Below, one piece after another: positions 28,837 through 37,771 of a DNA stretch of 64,000 nucleotides. The notes below the pieces were generated by a model. That model was given only the letters and a program-made list of their open reading frames with translations. It was not told where the DNA came from and made no database searches. The number at the start of each line of letters is the position of its first letter. Position 1 is the first letter of the stretch. This stretch comes from UBA7328 sp002471345 (lineage in GTDB: Bacteria > Bacteroidota > Bacteroidia > Chitinophagales > Saprospiraceae), in NCBI GenBank assembly GCA_964011275.1, contig CAXGOB010000019.1, positions 6,293 through 70,292 on the forward strand. Direction: 5' to 3'. The position numbers were made by a program, and so were the translations under genes.

Positions 28837-29379
28837 TTATTTATCATCAAAAAATAGAATTTCATCTTTATCAGAATGTTCACTCCAATATACCCTCACA
28901 TAGGCCTCATTCAATGCATCTACCGTTATTCCGACATAATTAGGTTGTATAGGAAGGTGCCTATTGAACCTTCTATCTACAAAAACCATGAGTTCTACAC
29001 TATCGGGACGACCTAATTGCTGTAAAGCATTCATTGCAGATTGTATGGTTCTACCTGTATATAAGACGTCATCTAGTAGTATCACCTTTTTACCTTCTAC
29101 AATGAAGTCCATTTCATTTTTACTTGGAGTTAGAGATCTTCCTCTTCTGAAGTCATCACGAAAAAATGTAATATCCAATTTTCCATATTTCAACTTTGGT
29201 ACCTGTCCAAAAGCTTCTAAATGCGTAATCAGTCTATCAGAAAAAAGTGCTCCTTTCTCTTGGATTCCAACTATGCATGTATCAGAAAAGTCCCCATAGT
29301 TTTCTATAAGCTGCTGACAAAGTCTATCCAAAGTTAGATTGAACTTCTGTTTTGCTAAAATGACTTTTCCCTTTTCCAT
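28837..29379 (-). CDS. pyrR: PyrR: pyrimidine operon regulator / uracil phosphoribosyltransferase
   Basis: 180 aa type I phosphoribosyltransferase. The PRPP loop VILLDDVLYTGRTI is intact, and LITHLEAFG and RRFNRHLPIQPNYVG match PyrR rather than other PRTases. In Firmicutes PyrR binds pyr mRNA to cause attenuation. Just upstream of pyrB here (8 bp), but only an 11 bp gap separates it from glnS, leaving no room for an attenuator, so any RNA-level control would have to act elsewhere. Confidence 0.94.
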   Translation of the reverse strand: MEKGKVILAKQKFNLTLDRLCQQLIENYGDFSDTCIVGIQEKGALFSDRLITHLEAFGQVPKLKYGKLDITFFRDDFRRGRSLTPSKNEMDFIVEGKKVILLDDVLYTGRTIQSAMNALQQLGRPDSVELMVFVDRRFNRHLPIQPNYVGITVDALNEAYVRVYWSEHSDKDEILFFDDK

Positions 29380-29390
29380 GAGGCTGTGTC

Positions 29391-31067
29391 CTAGTTCTTT
29401 TTTTGTTTTTTTGCCCAGGTATCTCTGAGACCTACTGTTTTATTAAAAACTTTTCGGTTTTCACTACTTTCTTGATCACAGACAAAATACCCTTTTCTCA
29501 TAAATTGGTACTGATCACCTGGTTTTGCATCTTTCAGAAATGGCTCCATAGGTACATCTTTCAATGTGATTTTTGAGTTTTCATTAAAGAATTCAAGGAA
29601 TTCTTTGTCTTCATGACCATCAGGAACCTCTTCAGTAAATAGTCTATCATACTCCTCCACATCAGCATAAAAAGCATGGTTTATAGAAACCCAGTGTAAA
29701 GTTCCCTTTGCTTTTATCCCTGAAGTATCTGAACCACTTTTACTATTTTGATGATAAATACATCTCACTTCTTTCACTTCTCCATTCTCATCCAGTTCAT
29801 ATGACTCACATGTAATGATATACGCATTTTTCAATCTTACAGATCTATCAGGACCTAACCTGAAAAATTTCTTAGGTGGATCCACCATAAAATCTCCTTT
29901 CTCTATAAAGATCTCCCTAGAGAAAGGCATATCATGACTTTTACTATTCTCTTCCTCAGGATTGTCAACAGCCGAAAGTATCTCTGTTTTATCTTGGGGG
30001 AAATTAGTGATTACGACTTTAATTGGATCCAACACTGCCATTGCTCTGGTAGCTGTCTTATTTAATTCATCTCTCACACAAGATTCGAGAAGAGCAATAT
30101 CGATTAAGTTTTCACGCTTTGCAATTCCCACTTTGTCACAGAATGTTCTAATTGCAGCCGCAGGATAACCTCTTCTACGCATACCTGAAATTGTAGACAT
30201 TCGAGGATCATCCCAATTGTCAACTAAGCCTTCCTGAACCAACTTTAGCAATTTTCTTTTACTGGTGATCATGTAAGACACATTCAGTCTTGCAAATTCT
30301 GTTTGCTTTGAAGGAAATATCCCTAAGTTTTCAATAAACCAATCATATAATGGCCTGTGATGAATAAACTCCAACGAACATAAAGAATGAGTGATACCTT
30401 CAATGCTGTCAGATTGTCCATGAGCAAAATCATACATAGGATAAATACACCAATCATCACCAGTACGATGATGTGTAGCTTTTTTCACTCTGTATATCAC
30501 AGGGTCTCTCATGTGCATATTGGGGGATTCCATATCTATTTTTGCCCTAAGCACCATATCACCGTCTTCAACCTTTCCATTTTTCATGTCCTCAAACAAT
30601 TGAAGACTTTCTTCTTTTGGACGATTTCTAAATGGACTTTCTTTTCCAGAAGATGTAGGCGTTCCTTTTTGCTCAGCTATTTCATCTACTGATGATTCAT
30701 CTATGAAGGCTAAATCATTGGAAATGAGTTTTTGAGCGAACTCATAAAGCTGACTAAAATAATCCGATGCGTAACACTCATTAGCCCATTCAAAACCCAA
30801 CCATTTAACATCTTTTTTAATGGCATCCACATAAGAAGTATCCTCAGTAAGTGGATTGGTATCATCAAATCTTAGATTTGTCTTACCGTTATATGTCTGA
30901 GCTATCCCAAAATTGAGACAGATAGCTTTTGCGTGACCTATGTGTAAGTATCCGTTTGGTTCAGGAGGAAAACGAGTATGTATTTTTCCTTTATGAAGAC
31001 CATTTTTTAAATCATCTTCAATGATTTCTTCAATGAAATTTTTAGATGCTTTTTTATCCTCTGTCAT
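29391..31067 (-). CDS. glnS: Glutaminyl-tRNA synthetase
   Basis: Charges tRNA-Gln directly. 558 aa class I synthetase. PPEPNGYLHIGHAKA contains HIGH (42-45); the KMSKS-equivalent is ITSKRK (about 270). The two C-terminal beta-barrel anticodon-binding domains occupy about 345-545. Presence of glnS means the cell need not rely on GatCAB for Gln-tRNA. One base separates it from the upstream argS. Confidence 0.97.
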   Translation of the reverse strand: MTEDKKASKNFIEEIIEDDLKNGLHKGKIHTRFPPEPNGYLHIGHAKAICLNFGIAQTYNGKTNLRFDDTNPLTEDTSYVDAIKKDVKWLGFEWANECYASDYFSQLYEFAQKLISNDLAFIDESSVDEIAEQKGTPTSSGKESPFRNRPKEESLQLFEDMKNGKVEDGDMVLRAKIDMESPNMHMRDPVIYRVKKATHHRTGDDWCIYPMYDFAHGQSDSIEGITHSLCSLEFIHHRPLYDWFIENLGIFPSKQTEFARLNVSYMITSKRKLLKLVQEGLVDNWDDPRMSTISGMRRRGYPAAAIRTFCDKVGIAKRENLIDIALLESCVRDELNKTATRAMAVLDPIKVVITNFPQDKTEILSAVDNPEEENSKSHDMPFSREIFIEKGDFMVDPPKKFFRLGPDRSVRLKNAYIITCESYELDENGEVKEVRCIYHQNSKSGSDTSGIKAKGTLHWVSINHAFYADVEEYDRLFTEEVPDGHEDKEFLEFFNENSKITLKDVPMEPFLKDAKPGDQYQFMRKGYFVCDQESSENRKVFNKTVGLRDTWAKKQKKN

Positions 31068-31068
31068 T

Positions 31069-32913
31069 TTACATTCTTTCAGGCATTTCTATTCCCAATA
31101 AATCCATAGAATGAGCTAATACTTTAGAAACACACTTACTCAATTCTATTCTGAATGCCATAGCGAGATCATTTTCTGCAGTAAGGATTCTAAGGTCATG
31201 ATAGAATTTGTGATACATCTTAGCCAGCTCAAACCCATATGTTGCTATTCTCGAAGGGTCGTATGACGCTGCTGCAATATCTACTTCATTGGGATAGTTC
31301 ACTAATTTTTGAATAATATCAGCTTCAATTTGTTCAGGATTATAGTTTTCAGTTTTTATATCCTTTTTAAGCTCTTGGTATTTGCGTAGAACAGACTGTA
31401 TCCTCACATAAGCATTTTGTATGTATGGCCCAGTTTGACCTTGCATATCGACACTTTCTTTGGGGTCAAAGACCATTCTCTTTTTTGGGTCCACCTTGAG
31501 AATAAAATATTTTAATGCTCCTAGTCCAATCTTTCTATAGAGCTCACTTTTCTCCGATTCTGTAAATGATACAATATCTCCTCTTTCTTCTGCCGAAACT
31601 CTTGCTTCACCTATTACATCAGCCACCAAGTCATCAGCATCTACAACTGTACCCTCTCGAGACTTCATTTTGCCAGTTGGTAAATCTACCATCCCATACG
31701 ACAAATGAAAAAGTCCATCCGAATAGGGTTCGTCCAACTTCTTAAGGATCTCAAACAAAACCGAGAAATGATATTCCTGTTCATCACCGACTACATAAAT
31801 CATCTTATCACAATGATGATCTTCATTACGTTTTTGTGCAGTTCCAATATCTTGAGTCATATACACCGACGTACCATCACTTCTCAAAAGAATTTTTTGA
31901 TCCATTCCTGAGTCTTCAAGATCTACCCAAATGCTTTCATCTTCTTTCTTATAAAAAAGTCCTTTGCTCAACCCGTCTTCTACTGATTTTTTCCCAAGTA
32001 GGTAGGTATCTGACTCATAATATAGTATGTCGAAATCTACCCCTATTTTTTTATAAGTTGCATCAAATCCTTCATAGCACCAATCGTTCATTTGAGTCCA
32101 CAGATTCCTTACTTTTTCATCATTTCTTTCCCATTTAATAAGCATAGCTTTGGCTTGCTTCCCGAGGTCACTGAATTCATTGAAGTAAGTATTCTTATAT
32201 CTTTTAAAGAATATTTCTTTTGCCTCATTTTCTTTTCGTGAAGAATTGTACACATCAATTGCTTCCTCTTTTTGTTGCCATTTTGAATACTCTTCATTCA
32301 ATTTTTTATCAAAAAGCACATAATAATCACCTACAAAGTGATCAGACTTGACTCCCTTTGTCTTGGGTGTTGCTCCATCAGCGAAAAGCTGCCACGACAG
32401 CATACTTTTGCACACAGCAATGCCTCTGTCATTTATGATTTGAGTTTTAATAGTCTTATATCCAGCTGCTTCTAATATCTTGTGAGTAGACCATCCTAAT
32501 AGTATATTCCTTATATGGCCAAGATGTAATGGTTTATTCGTATTTGGAGAACTGAACTCGACTAAAACCTTTTCTCCTTTCTGAGGTAAATTACCATAAG
32601 AATCAGAGGAAAGAATGGATTGTAATTTTTCTACCCAGAAACTTCCTTCGAATTCAAGATTCAAAAACCCTTTTACCACATTAAATCCTGAAACAAAATC
32701 AAGATGGTCTGTGAGATATTCTCCTAATTTCACTCCTAATTCTTGGGGTGAGGTTTTTGCTTTTTTTATAAATGGAAACAATACGACGGTGTAGCTTCCA
32801 TCAAATTCTTTTCTGGTTTCATTGATCAAAACCTCTTTTGAATCAATATCAAAGTTGTAAAGCTCACCGAAGGCTATTTTTACTTTTTCCTTTATATTAT
32901 GTATAAACTTCAT
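31069..32913 (-). CDS. argS: Arginyl-tRNA synthetase
   Basis: 614 aa class I synthetase. N-terminal Add-1 domain (about 1-110), SSPNTNKPLHLGHIRN with HLGH (130-133), a KMSKS-equivalent MKSREGTVVDADDLV that is normal for the Bacteroidota form, and the C-terminal helical DALR anticodon domain ending in LLGIEMPERM. Gaps of 13 bp to rsmD upstream and 1 bp to glnS downstream indicate one transcript. Confidence 0.97.
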   Translation of the reverse strand: MKFIHNIKEKVKIAFGELYNFDIDSKEVLINETRKEFDGSYTVVLFPFIKKAKTSPQELGVKLGEYLTDHLDFVSGFNVVKGFLNLEFEGSFWVEKLQSILSSDSYGNLPQKGEKVLVEFSSPNTNKPLHLGHIRNILLGWSTHKILEAAGYKTIKTQIINDRGIAVCKSMLSWQLFADGATPKTKGVKSDHFVGDYYVLFDKKLNEEYSKWQQKEEAIDVYNSSRKENEAKEIFFKRYKNTYFNEFSDLGKQAKAMLIKWERNDEKVRNLWTQMNDWCYEGFDATYKKIGVDFDILYYESDTYLLGKKSVEDGLSKGLFYKKEDESIWVDLEDSGMDQKILLRSDGTSVYMTQDIGTAQKRNEDHHCDKMIYVVGDEQEYHFSVLFEILKKLDEPYSDGLFHLSYGMVDLPTGKMKSREGTVVDADDLVADVIGEARVSAEERGDIVSFTESEKSELYRKIGLGALKYFILKVDPKKRMVFDPKESVDMQGQTGPYIQNAYVRIQSVLRKYQELKKDIKTENYNPEQIEADIIQKLVNYPNEVDIAAASYDPSRIATYGFELAKMYHKFYHDLRILTAENDLAMAFRIELSKCVSKVLAHSMDLLGIEMPERM

Positions 32914-32926
32914 CTACTGATTACAT

Positions 32927-33466
32927 TCAGGGCGCAAAGAAACTAAAAATGGTCTGCCCATATTTTCTTTTTTCAATAAATTGCCGATGATTTGTAAAAT
33001 CATGAGTCGGATTATGTTCTATCACTAAAATTCCACCTTCTTTTATCAATTCATTTTTGACAATTAAATCTGGAATTTGTTTTAACCAAACTAATGGATA
33101 AGGAGGTCCAGCAAAAATATAGTCAAAATTCACCTTACAACTGGAAACAAATTTTTGAACATCTCCTCTTATCACTTTAATGCTGTCTGAGACTCCAAAC
33201 TCCTCTGCTTGATTCTTAACAAAATGTATACATTTCGGATGAAGGTCTACATATGTCACATCATTACATCCTCTGGATATAAATTCAAACGAATGATTAC
33301 CAGCTCCACCGAACAAATCGAGCATTTTGACATCTGAAAATTCAATTCTATTATGGAGAATATTAAATAATGCTTCCTTCGATATATCGGTAGTCGGTCT
33401 CGTCGGCCAACCTTTCATATTCGGCCTTAACAATCTTCCTCCTAAACTTCCTCCAACGATGCGCAT
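32927..33466 (-). CDS. rsmD: RsmD-family 16S rRNA guanine methyltransferase, altered NPPY motif
   Basis: 179 aa Rossmann methyltransferase, family of 16S rRNA m2G966 methylation. MRIVGGSLGGRLL and PTRPTTDISKEALFNIL are the RsmD N-terminal signatures, DLFGGAGNHSFEFISRG is the SAM-binding motif and VTYVDLHPKCI the next strand. The catalytic tetrapeptide, usually DPPY/DPPF, is GPPY here (Gly120; bases 33107-33109), so the residue that normally hydrogen-bonds the target amine is missing. The rest looks intact. Overlaps DUF3822 by 25 bp, a pairing I recall as common in this phylum. Confidence 0.92.
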   Translation of the reverse strand: MRIVGGSLGGRLLRPNMKGWPTRPTTDISKEALFNILHNRIEFSDVKMLDLFGGAGNHSFEFISRGCNDVTYVDLHPKCIHFVKNQAEEFGVSDSIKVIRGDVQKFVSSCKVNFDYIFAGPPYPLVWLKQIPDLIVKNELIKEGGILVIEHNPTHDFTNHRQFIEKRKYGQTIFSFFAP

Positions 33467-34251
33467 CTGTTTAGTCGAGTTAACGCAACTAATGTAGTAT
33501 TGGTTTCATTAGTTTCAGTGTCTAAGTGAATAATTTCTGGCTCTACTCCAAAAAAATGGAAAAACTTCTCCTTATCTAATTTTACCTCTGAGAAATCCCC
33601 GTCCATTAAGATCTGTGTTTCTCCTTTTTTCAGTTTGTACTGATCATAAATTAATGCGATATAGTAGTAAAAGTCAGACTCATTTCGGACTTGATAGCAA
33701 TTTGCTATCTGAAGTTCACCTTTCTCAAAATATATGAGGTTTAAATTCCCGCTTAATAAACTTAAGTGAATTTCACTGCCGAGTTGATTAATTCCTATTG
33801 AATCAAGAAATACCTTCTGGTAATGAGAGAAATCACACATCACAATGTGCTTAGAAAGCGCTTTTGTTATTGGTTTTGGAATGGCATAGGTAAGAACTGA
33901 TGAAGAGTTCACTACTTTTTCAGAAAATATGAGATAGCGAGTCAAATCGGATATACTGTGATTAAATTTTAGCAGTGACTTCTTGAAGGTCTCGCTATTA
34001 GATTCTAAAAGACTAAATATAGGATTGTTAAAAGCAACTATTGAATGACCGAATTCATGTTTATGCTGATTGAGAAGTGATGTTTTTGGTATAACATCTA
34101 CATTGATTCTACCATAATGAAGAATCTGATTATTGGAATTAAACAAGCCATAAAAAAGGCTATCCCTTGAAAGGATAGCCCTGTATTTTAAATCCTTAGA
34201 AGATTGCTCTAAAGATATTTGTCTTCTTGAAAAAGGTATTTCTATTTCCAA
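33442..34251 (-). CDS. DUF3822 family protein
   Basis: 269 aa cytoplasmic protein of unknown function, seen in Bacteroidota beside rsmD. It has an ASKHA/actin-like flavour: two halves, the second with VMCDFSHYQKVFLD and SLLSGNLNLIYFEKGELQIANCY, reminiscent of the PilM-like ATPase fold, but I see no nucleotide-binding motif. The pseudopilin-like gene upstream overlaps by 10 bp, which fits a PilM-like relative loosely. Function unassigned. Confidence 0.8.
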   Translation of the reverse strand: MEIEIPFSRRQISLEQSSKDLKYRAILSRDSLFYGLFNSNNQILHYGRINVDVIPKTSLLNQHKHEFGHSIVAFNNPIFSLLESNSETFKKSLLKFNHSISDLTRYLIFSEKVVNSSSVLTYAIPKPITKALSKHIVMCDFSHYQKVFLDSIGINQLGSEIHLSLLSGNLNLIYFEKGELQIANCYQVRNESDFYYYIALIYDQYKLKKGETQILMDGDFSEVKLDKEKFFHFFGVEPEIIHLDTETNETNTTLVALTRLNRCASLEEV

Positions 34252-34823
34252 TTACCTTCTAAATTAGGCGAATTCAAACTTCCAAACCCTATCATATTTG
34301 CAGGATTATAAGTGTCATCATACTTCATATAGCTTGTGCTAGCATAGCTACCCATGAATTCTGACCATTGCGTCATAGTTTCAGTTACCCAAACTTTCGT
34401 TTTTTGGTAGGTCATTGTATCAGACGTTATTGAGAATTTAGCCCCATTAGAATATGGCACATTTGCCAATCCATCAAGATCAATTCCCATGGCATTAATC
34501 GAATCAATTGCCGAAGAATAAATTGTATTCACTATAAATTTATCAGGATCACCGGGAAACTCTGGATCTTCTAATACCTGTCTAAAGGGAATACTATCTG
34601 TCTTCAAAACATATGTTAATGAATCAAAACCGTTTGCAAATTTACCAGTTATATCTCTATAAAGTTCTTGAGAGGTACGAATGTCCTCAAGCTGAGCGAC
34701 TACAGCTTCTTGTCTTTTGTCTTTTTCTGCTTTAAACTTTATCGGTTCTGCGATTCCAGAATAAAGAAGATATGCAAGAGCAGCAATCAATGCTATCAAA
34801 ACCAAATTTAATATTATTCTCAT
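34242..34823 (-). CDS. Single-pass membrane protein, pseudopilin-like
   Basis: 193 aa. One N-terminal membrane helix (about 4-22), then KFKAEKDKRQEAVVAQLEDI, an amphipathic helix, and a periplasmic domain with SQELYRDITGKFANGFDSL, a pattern seen in pseudopilin-type proteins (QELYR..GKYA..FDSL). No prepilin peptidase site (GFTLxE) is evident. First gene of the leftward operon running to pyrB. Not assigned to a named family. Confidence 0.72.
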   Translation of the reverse strand: MRIILNLVLIALIAALAYLLYSGIAEPIKFKAEKDKRQEAVVAQLEDIRTSQELYRDITGKFANGFDSLTYVLKTDSIPFRQVLEDPEFPGDPDKFIVNTIYSSAIDSINAMGIDLDGLANVPYSNGAKFSITSDTMTYQKTKVWVTETMTQWSEFMGSYASTSYMKYDDTYNPANMIGFGSLNSPNLEGNWK

Positions 34824-34954
34824 TGTTGATTAATTTCCTTTTTGTACTTCGCAATAATAGCTATTTTCTTATAAATCATTGTTTTCCAAAGCCATGAAAT
34901 CTATTTTTTTTAATGTCTTCAAATCTTTTTAAGATTATTATTCTTTCGCACAAC

Positions 34955-34962
34955 TACATTTG
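34955..34962 (+). promoter_or_regulatory. Candidate -7 element upstream of tsaD
   Basis: TACATTTG, an exact TAnnTTTG match, 45-54 bp before the possible tsaD starts in the divergent gap. No convincing TTG at the -33 spacing. Confidence 0.35.
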
Positions 34963-35015
34963 CATTGATTTTAACAATGATTCATCTTTTAAAGATGATT
35001 TAAAACTTGATTTTG

Positions 35016-36020
35016 GTGGGTACTGATTACATTTTATCAATTGAATCATCTTGTGATGATACTTCTGCAGCTGTTTTTAAGAATAATAATATTGTTGCCA
35101 ATGTAACCTACAATCAAAAAGTACATGAAAAGTATGGAGGTGTTGTCCCAGAATTAGCTTCAAGAAAACATCATCAGAAAATCTTACCTGTAGTAATAGC
35201 AGCTTTATATGAAGCTAAAATTGACAAGCACCACTTATCAGCAATAGCAGTAACAAAGGGCCCCGGGCTTCTAGGAAGTCTACTGGTTGGGGTATCATTT
35301 GCAAAAAGCATGGCTGCGGCTTTGGATATACCCATTATCGAAGTAAATCACATGCAGGCTCACATCTTAGCCCATTTTATAGAAGAGCCTTATCCATCAT
35401 TTCCTTTTTTGTGCCTTACAGTATCAGGTGGACACACTCAAATAGTAAAAGTTAATGACCATTTGGATATGGAAGTCATAGGAACTACAATAGATGATGC
35501 AGCTGGTGAAGCTTTTGATAAAGCTGGCAAAATGCTTGGCTTACCATATCCGGCAGGACCACACATTGATAAACTTGCCAATCAGGGTCAAAATACTTTT
35601 AGATTCGCTAAACCCAAAGTAGATGGACACAACTTTAGTTTTAGTGGATTAAAAACTTCTATTCTCTACTATCTAAAAAAAGAAATAAAAGAAAATCCAA
35701 AATTCATCGAAAATAATTTGAATGACTTGTGTTCTTCAATACAATCCACAATAGTGGAAATCTTAATTAAAAAACTGACAATAGCTTCGGAAGAGTACAA
35801 AATACAAGATTTAGCCATAGCAGGAGGGGTGTCAGCAAACTCAGGACTGAGAAAAGAACTTCAAAAATTATCCGAATCCAATGACTGGAATGTTTTCGTA
35901 CCTGAATTTCAATATTGTACTGATAATGCTGGAATGATAGGAATCACAGCCTATTATAAATTCTTAAAAAAAGAATTTAGTTCTTTTGATATGGCACCCG
36001 AACCCAGAATGAAGTTCTAA
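35016..36020 (+). CDS. tsaD: tRNA N6-adenosine threonylcarbamoyltransferase TsaD
   Basis: Transfers threonylcarbamoyl to A37 of ANN-decoding tRNAs together with TsaB/TsaE. SIESSCDDTSAAV opens the ASKHA fold, HMQAH (His112/His116 from this start) supplies metal ligands, FPFLCLTVSGGHTQ and AIAGGVSANSGLR bind nucleotide, and the Asp of YCTDNAGMIG completes the site. No ATG exists in frame after the TAA at 35001. I choose GTG 35016 because it leaves the shortest N-terminus consistent with relatives; TTG 35007 and TTG 35013 are alternatives. Confidence 0.95.
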   Translation: MGTDYILSIESSCDDTSAAVFKNNNIVANVTYNQKVHEKYGGVVPELASRKHHQKILPVVIAALYEAKIDKHHLSAIAVTKGPGLLGSLLVGVSFAKSMAAALDIPIIEVNHMQAHILAHFIEEPYPSFPFLCLTVSGGHTQIVKVNDHLDMEVIGTTIDDAAGEAFDKAGKMLGLPYPAGPHIDKLANQGQNTFRFAKPKVDGHNFSFSGLKTSILYYLKKEIKENPKFIENNLNDLCSSIQSTIVEILIKKLTIASEEYKIQDLAIAGGVSANSGLRKELQKLSESNDWNVFVPEFQYCTDNAGMIGITAYYKFLKKEFSSFDMAPEPRMKF

Positions 36021-36049
36021 TCAATTATTCAGGATCAATATCAGAACTT

Positions 36050-36757
36050 TTAAAAAGATAACGAAGTGCCATTACCTTGTTTCTGCCTATTGTAATAATC
36101 AAACACTTTATCCACCACAGCGCTTCCTAGTTCATTTGGGTTCTTCCTAATCACCGCTTCTTCTTTACCAATGGCAATAAACAAACCATCCACGGCTTTT
36201 GCTGCTAGGAAATCCGATAGCGATCCTTCTACTTTATTTTTTGCAAAAATGTTATGAGCTGATTGAGCCATAGGCCAATACTTGTTCACATCGGTTTTCT
36301 CTAGCTCTACATTTAATCTATCACTATATCTCTTTTTTACAGCTTCATACATTGCATTTTTCATAACTAATGTAGCAGCATCTGGTCCTCCCATGACAAC
36401 TGCCGCTGCATCTTCAAACTTCACTTCTTTTATGGCATCAGATACTAATCCTTTTGATTCTGTCAATGCTATTTCACTTGCATCTCCAATAGATTTTGTC
36501 ACCCTGTCTATCTCATCACCTAGTCCTAGAGTCCTCAATGTCGCCAATACAGGTTTAATCTCTTCAGGAATAATACTTTCCACACCATTCTGATTGAGTT
36601 TAGCAAGTTTATCTATCGCCCTAAATACACTAGTATTCAGAACCTCTTTCAGTGCGCTGACAGTTTCCCACACAGTTGGCTCAGATAACAAACCTTGAAT
36701 TGTAGCACATGAAGTAAATGTCAATGCTAGGCTAACTGAAATAATTACCTTCTTAAT
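36050..36757 (-). CDS. DUF4197 lipoprotein, probable ATT start
   Basis: Envelope protein of unknown function, about 235 aa. The body matches DUF4197: LLSEPTVWETVSALKEVL, GGPDAATLVMKNAMYEAV, and a C-terminal ...DKVFDYYNRQ. Read from ATT at 36757 it begins (M)KKVIISVSLALTFTSC, a textbook lipoprotein signal with lipobox TFTSC. No ATG or GTG occurs in the frame for at least 80 bases upstream; the first canonical codon, TTG at 36724, cuts the signal peptide to five residues. Two ATA codons precede the ATT. A point change from ATG is the other explanation. Converges on tsaD. Confidence 0.82.
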   Translation of the reverse strand: MKKVIISVSLALTFTSCATIQGLLSEPTVWETVSALKEVLNTSVFRAIDKLAKLNQNGVESIIPEEIKPVLATLRTLGLGDEIDRVTKSIGDASEIALTESKGLVSDAIKEVKFEDAAAVVMGGPDAATLVMKNAMYEAVKKRYSDRLNVELEKTDVNKYWPMAQSAHNIFAKNKVEGSLSDFLAAKAVDGLFIAIGKEEAVIRKNPNELGSAVVDKVFDYYNRQKQGNGTSLSF

Positions 36758-37044
36758 TATTATTTTATATTGAACTCTTTTGATAATCCGATTTAAAAAA
36801 TCAAAGTAATGTTTTTTAAATATTAAAAAATCGTTAAAATCAAAAATTAACTTTTTAACCTTTTTTGTTCCAAAACAACTGTAGACATTGACGATTTAAG
36901 AAATTCTTGCTTAAAGCATTTATCTATTTGATCCAAAATCTGTCTAGTCCGATCCAAACCATGTAACATCGCAATATTATCCTCGTTTTATTAATCGAAA
37001 GCTTTCACAACACAACATTTTTTTAAACTTTCAAAAACGTCATC
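36758..37044. other. Leader region of the first tandem cassette
   Basis: AT-rich gap between the divergent DUF4197 gene and the first of three tandem paralogs. The right part, from about 36930, is similar to the leaders of the other two paralogs: TGTAACATC at 36962-36970 and AGCTTTCACAACACAACATTT at 37000-37020. No open frame seen. Confidence 0.6.
37000..37044 (+). promoter_or_regulatory. Conserved 5' leader, copy 1
   Basis: About 45 bp directly before the start codon, conserved in all three copies: AGCTTTCACAACACAA, a T-run, then CTTTCAAAAACGTCATC and ATG. The sharp conservation next to the start suggests a shared 5' UTR with a translation or stability role, though simple recent duplication also explains it. 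Confidence 0.5.
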
Positions 37045-37380
37045 ATGAATTTTAAAGCATTTTTCTTATCAAGCCTTTTCTTATTCGCCATCGCAGGAAG
37101 CGCATTTGCTAACAATGCAGATTTAATTCCATCTAAAGATTTGGCCAAAAAAATCAAATCAGAACTCTCGAGAGTAGATTTAGATTACACACAACTCAAT
37201 GGTGAAACCTTAAAGATCAGATTTATGATCAATGAGAAACAAGAAATCATTGTTTTAAGCACAGACAACAAGAAACTTGATAATACTATCAAGGATGCAC
37301 TGAATTACGACAGATTAGAAAGCAAGGAATTAAAGCCTTTTGAGGTATATGTGGTTCCAGTCACTTTTGAGTCAAAATAG
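37045..37380 (+). CDS. Small secreted protein, tandem copy 1 (unknown function)
   Basis: 111 aa with a type I signal peptide ending SAFA (cut after about residue 22), leaving a mature periplasmic or secreted protein of about 89 aa. The mature part has LKIRFMINEKQEIIVLSTDN (two beta-strands) and ends YVVPVTFESK; this layout resembles the small C-terminal domain of TonB-type proteins and small secreted Bacteroidota proteins of unknown role. No cysteines. Copy 1 is distinguished by Ile27, Lys37-Ser38 and Lys64. Followed by its own terminator, so it is probably a single-gene transcript. Confidence 0.85.
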   Translation: MNFKAFFLSSLFLFAIAGSAFANNADLIPSKDLAKKIKSELSRVDLDYTQLNGETLKIRFMINEKQEIIVLSTDNKKLDNTIKDALNYDRLESKELKPFEVYVVPVTFESK

Positions 37381-37404
37381 AAGAATAAATAAATTCTTTT
37401 CGAG

Positions 37405-37436
37405 GCCTCTTCAGTAAATGCTGAAGGGGCTTTTTA
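37405..37436 (+). terminator. Rho-independent terminator of tandem copy 1
   Basis: Ten-base-pair stem GCCTCTTCAG / CTGAAGGGGC (one G-U pair), loop TAAATG, followed by TTTTT. It lies 24 bp after the stop codon of copy 1. Confidence 0.88.
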
Positions 37437-37771
37437 GTTTAGCGCTCTTATTCTTTATGAATTTTAAATGAACATTTATAAATAGAAAATTCACAATTTA
37501 TAAACGAGATTTAGTTATGCCTTCCCAAATGGAAGAATATCAATAGAAAAAGAATATTTTTTGGATTCTTTACGAACAACTTATCACAAATTCCGAATAT
37601 GACAACCCTACTAGTCTATTGTTTTGATTCATTTGATCGAATAAGCACTTAATCTTATCGAAACTCTGTAACATCCGAATATTATAAACGTTTAATTCAC
37701 AACAAGCTTTTACTTTATAATTACTAAAAGCTTTCACAACACAACATTTTTAAATTTTCAAAAACATCATC
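37437..37771. other. Spacer and leader of tandem copy 2
   Basis: 335 bp without a gene. The distal part carries the shared leader: TGTAACATC at 37667-37675 and AGCTTTCACAACACAACATTTT at 37729-37750, with a 24 bp longer separation than in copy 1 that contains an extra CAAGCTTT. The proximal part is AT-rich with nothing recognisable. Confidence 0.6.
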
